Shown here: in pieces, positions 17,622-25,755 of the stretch
Position numbering within the stretch: the stretch's first letter is position 1
Layout of the letters: each line of letters begins with the position of its first letter
NCBI GenBank assembly: GCA_965656625.1
Contig: CBFHLG010000004.1
Location: 62,001 to 126,000, forward strand
Source: JADHLI01 sp965656625
GTDB taxonomy: Bacteria; Pseudomonadota; Alphaproteobacteria; Puniceispirillales; Puniceispirillaceae
Reading direction: 5' to 3'
DNA length: 64,000 bases
The notes under the pieces: model-generated
What the model saw: the letters and a program-made list of their open reading frames with translations, nothing else
Databases searched by the model: none
What the model was told of the DNA's origin: nothing
Position numbers and translations under genes: made by a program

Positions 17622-18403
17622 CAATGTTGCCAAGGGAACCGGCCAAAAAGCTGGGGCTGGTTATTGACCTGGATATCTGTGTCGGCTGTCATGCCTGTGC
17701 GGTGAACTGTAAGGAATGGAATACAGGCGGTTACGGGAACGCGCTGTCTGATCAGGCCCCTTATGGGGATGACCCGGCAGGGACCTGGCTCAACCGTATT
17801 CATTCTTTTGAAGCGGTGCCGTTTGATGCGGCCGGTACGCCCGCCCCGCAGGATGCCAGAATTGTGCATTTCCCGAAATCCTGTCTGCATTGTGATGATG
17901 CGCCTTGTGTGACGGTCTGTCCGACCGGGGCCAGCTATAAGCGTGCCGAAGACGGCATTGTGCTGGTCAATGAGGATGCCTGTATCGGCTGTGGTTTATG
18001 CGCCTGGTCATGTGCTTATGGCGCGCGTGAGATGGACACTGAGGCCGGCGTGATGAAGAAATGCACCTTATGTGTGGACCGGATTTACAATGAAAATCTG
18101 GAGGAAGAAGACCGCGTGCCAGCCTGTGTGCGATCCTGCCCGGCAAATGCCCGTCATTTCGGCGATCTGGCTGACCCGGAATCTGATGTCTCAAAGATGG
18201 TGGCGATGCGCGGCGGTATCGATTTGATGCCAGAACAGGGCAACCGGCCAGTGAATAAATACCTGCCGCCGCGGCCTAAATCGGGAACGCAGTCCTGCGG
18301 GTCAGGCCAGTCAGAACAGATATCGCTGGTGAAGATGGCCGACACACCGAAGGCAGAGGGCTTTGTGGGCTGGCTGGATTCGGCGCTGTCAAAGCTGGGG
18401 TAG
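17618..18403 (+). CDS. soeB: Sulfite dehydrogenase iron-sulfur subunit (SoeB-like)
   Basis: A 261-residue DmsB/NrfC-type ferredoxin subunit. Cysteine clusters CVGCHACAVNC, CLHCDDAPCVTVCP, CIGCGLCAWSC and the CTLC ... CVRSCP set indicate four [4Fe-4S] clusters that pass electrons from the molybdenum centre to the membrane anchor. The ATG at 17618 overlaps the soeA stop (ATGA). soeC follows after 20 bases, completing a three-gene operon. Confidence 0.88.
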   Translation: MTMLPREPAKKLGLVIDLDICVGCHACAVNCKEWNTGGYGNALSDQAPYGDDPAGTWLNRIHSFEAVPFDAAGTPAPQDARIVHFPKSCLHCDDAPCVTVCPTGASYKRAEDGIVLVNEDACIGCGLCAWSCAYGAREMDTEAGVMKKCTLCVDRIYNENLEEEDRVPACVRSCPANARHFGDLADPESDVSKMVAMRGGIDLMPEQGNRPVNKYLPPRPKSGTQSCGSGQSEQISLVKMADTPKAEGFVGWLDSALSKLG

Positions 18404-18423
18404 TGAGGTAGAGGTTAGGTAAG

Positions 18424-19338
18424 ATGCATCCTGCAAAATCTGTTATATTTTTCACCACCATTTCAGGGGCAGGTTTCGGCCTGATTGCGCTGTTGGCGCT
18501 GACCGCGGGCATGGGTCATATCAGCTGGGAGAAAAGCTGGCCTCTGGCGGCGGTGGGCCTTGTTCTGGCGGTTGCCGGGCTGATTTCCTCAACCTTCCAT
18601 CTGGGCAACCCGCAACGGGCCTGGCGGGCGTTTTCGCAATGGCAGTCCAGCTGGCTGTCGCGTGAGGGCGTGTTGGCGGTGATCACCTGCGGTCTGTTCG
18701 GGTTATGGGTCGGTGGCGGCATCATCGGGTATGTGCTGCCAGACGGGCTGGGCTTTGTGGTGGCGGGATTATGTGTGCTGACGGTGTTCGCAACCGCGAT
18801 GATTTATGCCCAACTGCGCCCTATACCGCGCTGGCATAGCTGGTTAACCCCGGCAAGCTATCTCGGGTTTTCATTGTCGTCAGGCATGCTGTTGATGGTG
18901 ATGTTGCACCCGCATTATGACGGCATGGCCGGCGGCGCTTTGGGCTGTCTTGTGCTGGCCTGGGCCGTTAAGGCGATGTGGTGGGCCCGCGCGGCAAAGA
19001 CAGATGTGCGCAGCGGCGGTTCTGATACCGCAACCGCAACGGGCCTTTCGGGATATGCTGATGTACGGCTGTTTGAAAAGCCGCATATGACCAAAAATTA
19101 CCTGATGAAGGAAATGGTGTTTGAGGTTGGCCGTAAGCACAGCCAAAAACTGCGGCTTATCTGTTTGCTGCTAGGGGCTGTTATGCCGGCTGTATTGCTG
19201 GGCCTCAGCCTTGTTATCGGCGGGCATGTGGTGATAATGGTGCTGGCGGTGGCCGCACATCTGATGGGGCTGTTTGTTGAACGCTGGCTGTTCTTTGCCG
19301 AGGCAGAACATGTGGTGTCCTTGTATTACGGCCGGTAA
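18424..19338 (+). CDS. soeC: Sulfite dehydrogenase membrane anchor (SoeC/DmsC-like)
   Basis: A 304-residue polytopic protein of the DmsC family with about eight hydrophobic segments. The STFHLGNPQRAWRAFSQWQSSWLSREG segment is characteristic of DmsC-type quinone-interacting anchors. It would deliver electrons from sulfite oxidation to the quinone pool. It is the last gene of the soeABC operon. Confidence 0.86.
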   Translation: MHPAKSVIFFTTISGAGFGLIALLALTAGMGHISWEKSWPLAAVGLVLAVAGLISSTFHLGNPQRAWRAFSQWQSSWLSREGVLAVITCGLFGLWVGGGIIGYVLPDGLGFVVAGLCVLTVFATAMIYAQLRPIPRWHSWLTPASYLGFSLSSGMLLMVMLHPHYDGMAGGALGCLVLAWAVKAMWWARAAKTDVRSGGSDTATATGLSGYADVRLFEKPHMTKNYLMKEMVFEVGRKHSQKLRLICLLLGAVMPAVLLGLSLVIGGHVVIMVLAVAAHLMGLFVERWLFFAEAEHVVSLYYGR

Positions 19339-19345
19339 GGGGGGC

Positions 19346-19591
19346 CTATTTACAGCTGCAGTCCCCGCATAGGCAGGCCGTAGCCAAGTTAGTCTGACGT
19401 TTGATGTTCGACAGGATGCCGGGCTTTACTTCTGCTTTGCCTGTTCCCGATAAGGTGACGATAAAACGCTGGTCCGGCTTTTTGAATTGCCGGTGGCTGC
19501 CAGGCGTTCGCGGTTTCTTTTCTGTAAAACCGTGTCTGATGAGGGCTGTTTCAAGCTGTCTGAACGTTAGCGGGCCGTGCTTGCGCGCCAT
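19346..19591 (-). CDS. HicA-like mRNA interferase domain protein
   Basis: An 81-residue protein starting MARKHGPLTFRQLETALIRHGF, with a GSHRQFKKPDQRF segment that matches the catalytic G-S-H and double-stranded-RNA-binding-like fold of HicA toxins, then a EVKPGILSNIKRQ end. The C-terminal CLCGDCSCK tail is an unusual Cys-rich addition. An alternative ATG lies two codons upstream. No HicB antitoxin with an RHH or HTH domain is adjacent. The gene overlaps the end of an unrelated upstream gene by 25 bases. It converges on soeC with 7 bases between stops. Confidence 0.65.
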   Translation of the reverse strand: MARKHGPLTFRQLETALIRHGFTEKKPRTPGSHRQFKKPDQRFIVTLSGTGKAEVKPGILSNIKRQTNLATACLCGDCSCK

Positions 19592-19953
19592 GACCATCTC
19601 GCTGTAAGCGGAGATGGTTCAGAAGACAACTTTCTGAATACATAAGAAAAAAACCACCTGATATAATAGTGTGTTTTGGTGCTGACAGGCATATTATAAC
19701 GCCACATCTCAGCGTCAGAAATTTCGCCGTTTTCCAGTTCATCCACCCAGCCGAGCAGACAGTCCTGCCAAGCACTCAAGGCCGCTTTTTGCGAGTCATC
19801 CTGTGCGCTGAGATAAGGATAGCTGCTGATCACCTCAACCTGACCATCTTCATGAAAGAAGACAAACACCGGATTGTCGGCGACATAAGCTTCCAAAGCC
19901 TGGCGAACAGAGCTTTCCATGGGGTGCGCCTTTTCTAAGAGGACAGAAGACAT
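19567..19953 (-). CDS. Hypothetical protein
   Basis: A 128-residue protein I do not recognise. The N-terminal two thirds are acidic (DELENGEISDAEMW), with a conserved-looking WQDCLLGWVDELENG stretch. The C-terminus turns basic and aromatic (HYYIRWFFSYVFRKL). It ends inside the start of the hicA-like gene. A second ATG (19920, MESSVRQALEAY) has a slightly better ribosome-binding site. It might be an unusual partner of the HicA-like protein, but nothing in the sequence shows a DNA-binding domain. Confidence 0.5.
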   Translation of the reverse strand: MSSVLLEKAHPMESSVRQALEAYVADNPVFVFFHEDGQVEVISSYPYLSAQDDSQKAALSAWQDCLLGWVDELENGEISDAEMWRYNMPVSTKTHYYIRWFFSYVFRKLSSEPSPLTARWSWRASTAR

Positions 19954-20009
19954 CAGAGCTACACCCTATGGGGGCATAAGTCAAGATTAATAACCAGTTA
20001 AGGTGAGGT

Positions 20010-22037
20010 CTATCCCTTGCCGCGCCACGGGATGGTTTTGCCGATAACCCAGCGCATGATGAGGTCAAACACCAGCCCCAACACCCCCATTATCAGGATG
20101 GTCACCCAAATCAGCTCATAGTCAGACACGGTGCGGGCAACGTTTTCAATAAAGCCGACACCTGTGGTTCCGGCCAGCATTTCAGCCGCGACCAGCGTGC
20201 CCCAGCACACCCCAATGGCAATCCGGATACCGGTCAGGATTTCCGGCATCGCGTTTGGCAGAATAACATGCCGCAGGATTTGCCTGTCGGTTGCGCCAAG
20301 CGAGTGAGAGGCCCGGATTTTAGACAGCTGTGTGCCAGAAGCGCCAGTGCGTGCGGAGATCACCATAATCGCGAACGCCACCATGAACAAAAGGAAGATT
20401 TTACCATCATCCTGAATCCCGAAAATGGTCAGAATGAGCGGTGCCCAGGCCAGCGGCGGGACCGGCCGGTAAAGTTCGATCATCGGGTCAAAGAAGGATT
20501 TGAAAAAGCGGGAGACGCCCATATAAATCCCCAACGGCACACCCAACAGAATGCCAAAGCCCATCGCCACAATGACGCGGAACAGCGAATCCCAGATATG
20601 ACCGTCCAGCATCGGCACAGACCCCAGATAAACATCGCCCTGTGCTATCGCCAGCAGATTGTCCTTATAGTTCGGCATGAAGCTGCCGTCAGGCTGATGC
20701 CGGGCATAATCGCCAGGCAGCATATCAACCAGCCCGTCCGGAATTAAGAAGGCTACAACATCGGCCACAGGCAGCCATTTCCACCATAACAGTGTGGTGC
20801 CCTTGTAACCGCCGCCAGAGGCCAGATCAGGGTTTGCCAGCTTGCCAAAAGTGGCCACCACATCAGTTGGTTTCGGCAGCCAGCGGCCAGGACCTTGTTC
20901 AGAGCAGATGGTCTTTGATTTAACCACGCCCTGACCAGGGAAGAACACCGCCTCAATAAAACCAAGGCTGCCTTTGGCCTCATCAACAGACCGGTAAAGG
21001 TTCAGAACAGAGGTGTTTACCGTATCCAGCGCGTCAGCCGGGAAGATGGTCCCGTCATCCACACGTTTATAGATGCGCTCAAGCGATTTGACGTAAGCGG
21101 CACGGGCCTTGTCGATTGCCTCATCACCTGTTGGCTGTTTGTTCTGCTCTTTTAAGTCAGTAATATCAGCCTTGGTTTTGGCGATAAGCCGGTCTGCCTC
21201 ATCAGACTGGTTGCGCAGTTTCAAAAACCGCTTTGCCACCTCTTTAATTTCTTCAGCGACATCATCAAACAGCACACCTTTTGGTGTCATCGGCAGCAGG
21301 GCAATTTCTTCATCCTGAACGCCCCATTTCGGCTGTGCAAGGGCTTCGGCAGTGGGTTGAAGACCATCATATCCAGCCTCGATACGTGCTGAAATGCCGT
21401 CAAGGTCGGCCGCGACATTGTCCAGCGCGGCAAAGGATTGCGGGTTCTGGTTGGCGGGGTTGGAAAATNNNNNNNNNNNNNNNNNNNNNNNNNNNNNNNN
21501 NNNNNNNNNNNNNNNNNNNNNNNNNNNNNNNNNNNNNNNNNNNNNNNNNNNNNNNNNNNNNNNNNNNGCAGAAATGATAGCGCGGGTCTGGTCAATCACA
21601 GCCAGCAGCCTGCGTTGTTCAGGCGCGGTGAACGCATCTGCCGGCAGGCGCGCTTCAATTTCGGCCAGCTGTTCGATATTGCGGACCACCAGTGTGGTTG
21701 ATTTATAATAGCGTGACTGCAGCGGCAGGGCGGCGGTGATAGGCGATATCGCCTCATCAATTTTGGCCGCCTGGCACATCTCATTACCGGCATCAGGGAA
21801 ATAGGCCCGGCCCATGCCCCAGGAAAAATAGAACCAGATCAGAAGCAAGGCAGAAACGCCGCACAAGGCCCAGTACCAGCCGCCCTTGGTGCGCTCAGGA
21901 TCGCCAAACACCTCATCCTTGGCGCGCAGAGCAGACTGTTTCAGGCCAACATAAACAGAGGCGCCCAGAGTGATAAACAGACCGAAAATAATAAACGCCG
22001 CGATAAGCGCGCGTTCTTCTGAGAGAAAATCAAGCAC
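20010..22037 (-). CDS. tauC: Taurine ABC transporter permease TauC, enlarged
   Basis: A permease of about 675 residues, against about 270 for E. coli TauC. The last 250 residues are a normal BPD permease (GDVYLGSVPMLDGHIWDSLFRVIVAMGFGILLGVPLGI; the EAA loop near SLGATDRQILRHVILPNAMPEI). The N-terminal 400 residues hold two transmembrane segments (about 10-32 and 55-73) and then a long, partly helical region. The start is GTG at 22037, overlapping tauB by 8 bases. An N run at 21469-21567 hides 33 codons. Taurine specificity is inferred from tauA, tpa and xsc nearby. Confidence 0.82.
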   Translation of the reverse strand: MLDFLSEERALIAAFIIFGLFITLGASVYVGLKQSALRAKDEVFGDPERTKGGWYWALCGVSALLLIWFYFSWGMGRAYFPDAGNEMCQAAKIDEAISPITAALPLQSRYYKSTTLVVRNIEQLAEIEARLPADAFTAPEQRRLLAVIDQTRAIISXXXXXXXXXXXXXXXXXXXXXXXXXXXXXXXXXXFSNPANQNPQSFAALDNVAADLDGISARIEAGYDGLQPTAEALAQPKWGVQDEEIALLPMTPKGVLFDDVAEEIKEVAKRFLKLRNQSDEADRLIAKTKADITDLKEQNKQPTGDEAIDKARAAYVKSLERIYKRVDDGTIFPADALDTVNTSVLNLYRSVDEAKGSLGFIEAVFFPGQGVVKSKTICSEQGPGRWLPKPTDVVATFGKLANPDLASGGGYKGTTLLWWKWLPVADVVAFLIPDGLVDMLPGDYARHQPDGSFMPNYKDNLLAIAQGDVYLGSVPMLDGHIWDSLFRVIVAMGFGILLGVPLGIYMGVSRFFKSFFDPMIELYRPVPPLAWAPLILTIFGIQDDGKIFLLFMVAFAIMVISARTGASGTQLSKIRASHSLGATDRQILRHVILPNAMPEILTGIRIAIGVCWGTLVAAEMLAGTTGVGFIENVARTVSDYELIWVTILIMGVLGLVFDLIMRWVIGKTIPWRGKG
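21469..21567. other. Run of 99 undetermined bases
   Basis: An N run inside tauC. The reading frame is kept across it (33 codons). Confidence 0.99.
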
Positions 22038-22827
22038 CGCCCATAATCTCCTCTTCCATATCCCAGATCATGGTCAGAATCTCTTCACGGACAGAACTGA
22101 ACTCAGGCAGTTTCTTGATCTCGCGCAAGGATTCCGTAAGCCCTTTTTCAGCAAAAGGAAGATGATATTCTTTATGAATCCGGCCTGGGCGAGGGGCCAT
22201 CACAAACAGCCGTTCGCCCAGTAACAAGGCTTCTTCAACCGAATGGGTGATGATCATGATGGTCTTGCCAGTCTCTTTCCAAAGCTCCAGGATCAAGGAC
22301 TGCATCTTTTCCCTGGTCAGGGCATCCAGCGCGCCAAGAGGTTCATCCATCAAAATAACGTCAGGGTCATTCACCAGGCAACGGGCAAGGGCCACACGTT
22401 GCTGCATACCACCAGACAGCTGGTAGGTGGGGGTATCGCCAAACCCCTGCAGGCCGACAATATCCAGCCATTTCAACACCAGTGCTTCGGCCTCAGCCTC
22501 ATTCATCTTTTTCATGCGCAGACCGAAATCAACATTTTTCGATACTGGCAGCCATTCAAATAAGGCGCCCTGCTGGAACACCATGCCGCGTTCAACGCCC
22601 GGGCCTTCAATGACCTGCTGGCCGAGCGAGACAGACCCGCCTGTCGGGTTGATAAAACCGGCCACCATATTCAGCAATGTGGTCTTGCCACAGCCGGACG
22701 GGCCAAGAACAGATAACAGCTCCCCCTGTTTCAGGGTAAAGCTGACGTCTTTCAGTGCCTCTACCGCGTCACCTGTCTGCGGGTTGGTAAAGGTCATGCA
22801 CAGATTGTCACAAACCAGATCTGACAT
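22030..22827 (-). CDS. tauB: Taurine ABC transporter ATP-binding protein
   Basis: A 265-residue ABC ATPase of the nitrate/sulfonate/taurine type. Walker A is GPSGCGKTT, the signature is LSGGMQQR, Walker B is VILMDEPLGALD and the switch is the His of IMIITHSVEEA. It powers uptake with TauA and TauC. It overlaps tauC and follows tauA after a 123-base gap with a hairpin. Confidence 0.92.
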   Translation of the reverse strand: MSDLVCDNLCMTFTNPQTGDAVEALKDVSFTLKQGELLSVLGPSGCGKTTLLNMVAGFINPTGGSVSLGQQVIEGPGVERGMVFQQGALFEWLPVSKNVDFGLRMKKMNEAEAEALVLKWLDIVGLQGFGDTPTYQLSGGMQQRVALARCLVNDPDVILMDEPLGALDALTREKMQSLILELWKETGKTIMIITHSVEEALLLGERLFVMAPRPGRIHKEYHLPFAEKGLTESLREIKKLPEFSSVREEILTMIWDMEEEIMGGA

Positions 22828-22896
22828 ATCCGTATCTGCTCCCCCTCACGTTGGATACTTCTGAAATATCATAAATTTTTTAATGATTTAAATAAA

Positions 22897-22927
22897 GAAT
22901 AAGGCCCTTTGGTGCAGGGCCTTATTC
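22897..22927 (-). terminator. Strong hairpin between tauA and tauB
   Basis: A 12-bp perfect stem, GAATAAGGCCCT/AGGGCCTTATTC with a 7-base loop, is followed on the minus strand by an AT-rich tract rather than a clean T run. In transporter operons such a hairpin after the binding-protein gene often gives partial termination or protects its mRNA, so TauA is made in excess. That role is inferred here. Confidence 0.75.
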
Positions 22928-22950
22928 TGAATGTTAGGTGCCCTGCGGTC

Positions 22951-23925
22951 TTACTGCAGGAATGAGCCGTCGATAGCGGCCCCAACTGAACCTTTGTAGT
23001 TTTTGATATTTGTCTTCACAAATACAGCGCCCAGTGATTCAGCTGCAGCAGCGGCTTCACCATCATTGCCGAAGAACTTTGAGATTTGTTCATCAACAGA
23101 CGGGAACACAAAGCCAGCCATCTGGTTTTTCGTTGTGGTGAAGTCCATACCAGCGTCAGTTGCCACTTTGCGGATCTGCTCTGGTGTGGCCTGCCATGCG
23201 GCGTTGGCTTCTTCGGTAACTTCCAGGAAGCTGCTCAGCAGTTCAGGGTTTTCGTTGGCAAATTTCTCTGTTACTGAAATCACGTCAAATGAGCCGATAC
23301 CAGCATCTGTCTTTTCCTTGGATGACATGATAGGTGTGCCAACTTCGCCAGCGGCCTTTGCAGACGCCCCGCCGAAGATACAAGCCATGTCAACAGAACC
23401 GTCAGCCAGTGATACAGCGCCGTCAGGCGGGGCCTGGTCAACGATGGTCATGGTTGATGTGTCAACATTCAAAGCGGCCATCTGCTTGCGGAAAGAGAAG
23501 TCAGCCATTGTGTTCAGAGGAACAGCAACAGTTTTGCCTTCAAGTTCTGAGGCGTTTGATGAATCGATGCCCAGACCGTTTGCCACGAAACAGTCATTGG
23601 CTTCATAAACCACCGCAATGCCAACCATCTTCAGAGGCGCACCCTGCTGAATGGCGGTTACGAACGGGGCCAGACCCTGTGAGTAGGCGATATCAATATC
23701 ACCGGCAAGCATGGCTTCGGTCATCGCCACACCGGTTGAAAAGTCAGTCCAGTTAACATCCACACCCATGGCTTCATCATAGGCTTTGTCAACTTTGGCG
23801 ATCTGGTTGGGGGTTGCCCATTCCAGAAAAAAGGCAACGTTCACGCTATCCGCTGCCTGTGCCGCCCCTGACAGTGTGAAGGCGGCAACGGCTGCAGCCG
23901 CTGTCCTTGTAATGAAAGATTTCAT
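22951..23925 (-). CDS. tauA: Taurine-binding periplasmic protein
   Basis: A 324-residue solute-binding protein with a signal peptide ending AAQAAD (about residue 25). The mature part follows the NitT/TauT fold (FFLEWATPNQIAKVD, GDIDIAYSQGLAPFVTAIQQG, TVAVPLNTMADFSFRKQ). The start at 23925 follows GGAGAGG, a strong ribosome-binding site. It captures taurine for TauBC. It is first in the tauABC operon, and the tpa gene upstream on the same strand ends in its own terminator. Confidence 0.9.
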   Translation of the reverse strand: MKSFITRTAAAAVAAFTLSGAAQAADSVNVAFFLEWATPNQIAKVDKAYDEAMGVDVNWTDFSTGVAMTEAMLAGDIDIAYSQGLAPFVTAIQQGAPLKMVGIAVVYEANDCFVANGLGIDSSNASELEGKTVAVPLNTMADFSFRKQMAALNVDTSTMTIVDQAPPDGAVSLADGSVDMACIFGGASAKAAGEVGTPIMSSKEKTDAGIGSFDVISVTEKFANENPELLSSFLEVTEEANAAWQATPEQIRKVATDAGMDFTTTKNQMAGFVFPSVDEQISKFFGNDGEAAAAAESLGAVFVKTNIKNYKGSVGAAIDGSFLQ

Positions 23926-24031
23926 AATCCTCTCCATAAACTTGGTTTTTGTCACAAAACGGTAGCATAGCAGCCCAAAAAGGCAAAAACTATTTTCGTA
24001 AAAACAAGCTATAATCTGCGCAAAACGTAAT

Positions 24032-24064
24032 AAAAAAACCCGCCTCAGATAAAGCAGGTTTTTT
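24032..24064 (-). terminator. Rho-independent terminator after tpa
   Basis: An inverted repeat with A-rich and T-rich arms (AAAAAACC-C-GC paired with GC-A-GGTTTTTT, one mismatch) lies just past the aminotransferase stop on the minus strand. It separates tpa from tauABC, so the transporter probably has its own promoter at about 23930-24030. Confidence 0.8.
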
Positions 24065-24089
24065 CTTCAGTTTTTGAGGGTGTCAGCGA

Positions 24090-25406
24090 TCAGCTGTCAT
24101 GCTTGTCCAGCGCCTTACGGAATTTGTCGATAATCTCGTCAATGTGGGTTTTTTCCGCAATGAAGGCCGGGGCAAGAATGGCGTTATCACCGGTGAATTT
24201 AACATGCAGCCCATTCCAGAACATATCCTTTTGCATCTGTGTGCCGCGCCGTCCCGGTGCGCCGTCATGATGAAGTTCCACCCCGGCCATCATGCCATAG
24301 CCGCGCAGGTCAGCAACCAGCGGATGATCTTTCAAAGACCAGACCGCATCCAGGAAGTAGGCGGACATATCCGCAGCACGGTCAAACAGGCCTTCTTCTT
24401 CGTAGATTTTCTGTGTTGCGATACCGGCCGCACAGGCTGCCGGATGGGCAGAATAGGTGTAGCCATGGAAAAATTCGATAGCATTTTCAGGCGAGGCGTT
24501 GGTGATGGTGTCGTAAATTTCATCCTTCACCGCAACCGCGCCCATTGGAATGGCGCCGTTGGTCAGCGCTTTGGCCATAGTGATGATGTCAGGGGTAACG
24601 CCATAGGTCTGTGAGGCAAAGGCCTTGCCGGTGCGCCCAAAGCCGGTAATCACCTCATCAAACACCAGCAAAATACCATGTTCGTCACAAATCTGGCGCA
24701 GACGCTCAAGATAGCCCTTTGGCGGAACCAGCGTTCCGGTTGAGCCGGCAATCGGTTCAACAAACACAGCCGCAATGGTCGACCCGCCATAGGTTTCGCA
24801 AATACGGGTCAGATCTTCAGCCAGTTCAGCCCCGGTTGCCGGCTGACCCTGGGTGAAGCCCTGTTCAGGTGTGTGGGTGTGGCGCATAGTAACAATATTC
24901 GGCAGGGTAACAGGGAAGGTCTCTCTGTTCTTGACCATACCCGCCAGAGACACACCGCCCATATTCACGCCATGATAAGCCCGTTCACGGCTGACAAAGC
25001 GCAGACGCTGGGCCTGGCCGTTGGCGCGGTGATAGGCCATCACGATTTTCATCGCGGTTTCGACTGATTCAGAACCGGAATTCACGAAAAACACATGGTT
25101 CAGCGGATCGGGCAGAATCCGGGCCACGCGGGAGGCCAGTTCAAACGAGCCCGGGTGGCCAAGCTGGAAATGCGGCGTGTAGTCGTTCTCCAGCATCTGT
25201 TTGTAGACAGCTTCAGCAATTTCGCGCCGCCCATGTCCAGCCGGGGTGCAGAACAGGCCAGATGAGCCGTCAATCAGCTGGCCCCCTTTATAGTCCCAGC
25301 AATACATACCTTCTGATTTCACCACCAAACGGGGATTGGTTTTAAAATCACGGTTACCGGAAAAGGGCATCCAGTGATGTTCAAGTGAATTTACATCAAA
25401 CGGCAT
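24090..25406 (-). CDS. tpa: Taurine-pyruvate aminotransferase
   Basis: A 438-residue class III PLP aminotransferase. Pyridoxal-binding features are FDEVITGFGRTG, the catalytic Lys in TMAKALTNGAIP, the FHGYTYSAHPA segment and VNSGSESVETAMK. It moves the amino group of taurine to pyruvate, giving sulfoacetaldehyde and alanine. The start at 25406 (MPFDVNSLEHHWMPF) follows AAAAGGAGAA. Beta-alanine or hypotaurine could also be substrates, as class III members overlap, but divergent xsc supports taurine. Confidence 0.87.
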   Translation of the reverse strand: MPFDVNSLEHHWMPFSGNRDFKTNPRLVVKSEGMYCWDYKGGQLIDGSSGLFCTPAGHGRREIAEAVYKQMLENDYTPHFQLGHPGSFELASRVARILPDPLNHVFFVNSGSESVETAMKIVMAYHRANGQAQRLRFVSRERAYHGVNMGGVSLAGMVKNRETFPVTLPNIVTMRHTHTPEQGFTQGQPATGAELAEDLTRICETYGGSTIAAVFVEPIAGSTGTLVPPKGYLERLRQICDEHGILLVFDEVITGFGRTGKAFASQTYGVTPDIITMAKALTNGAIPMGAVAVKDEIYDTITNASPENAIEFFHGYTYSAHPAACAAGIATQKIYEEEGLFDRAADMSAYFLDAVWSLKDHPLVADLRGYGMMAGVELHHDGAPGRRGTQMQKDMFWNGLHVKFTGDNAILAPAFIAEKTHIDEIIDKFRKALDKHDS

Positions 25407-25577
25407 GGTCTGTTCTCCTTTTTTAGATCCGCGCCTGTCGGGCAGGATCCCCAAAAAATCATCACTCACTTAGGGCTAAGCCCGGCAGCTTTGTCAAATT
25501 AAATGCGCACATCTCTGTCGGGTTTGCGACATTGCGCCGGCCGTCCCTCAATCTGCACAATATTAGTGAGAGCCAGA

Positions 25578-25594
25578 CTTCAGTGTAGCTGAAG
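25578..25594. promoter_or_regulatory. Inverted repeat in the tpa/xsc divergent region
   Basis: CTTCAG-TGTAG-CTGAAG is a perfect 6+6 inverted repeat in the 349 bases between the divergent starts of tpa (25406) and xsc (25756). It is a candidate operator for coordinated taurine induction. No regulator gene is adjacent. Confidence 0.4.
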
Positions 25595-25755
25595 AGGAGG
25601 GGAGATGAAAAGGCTGGTGTAAGGGAGGATTTCACGGGACGGAACGGCAAGTGAAGTTTGGGTTGTTCTTTTGATTAAAATCTCCTAAGAACAGGCTTGA
25701 TGAGTTTCGAGCGCCGCGCGGCGGCGGGCCTGTTTGACTGGGAAGGAATAAGCCG

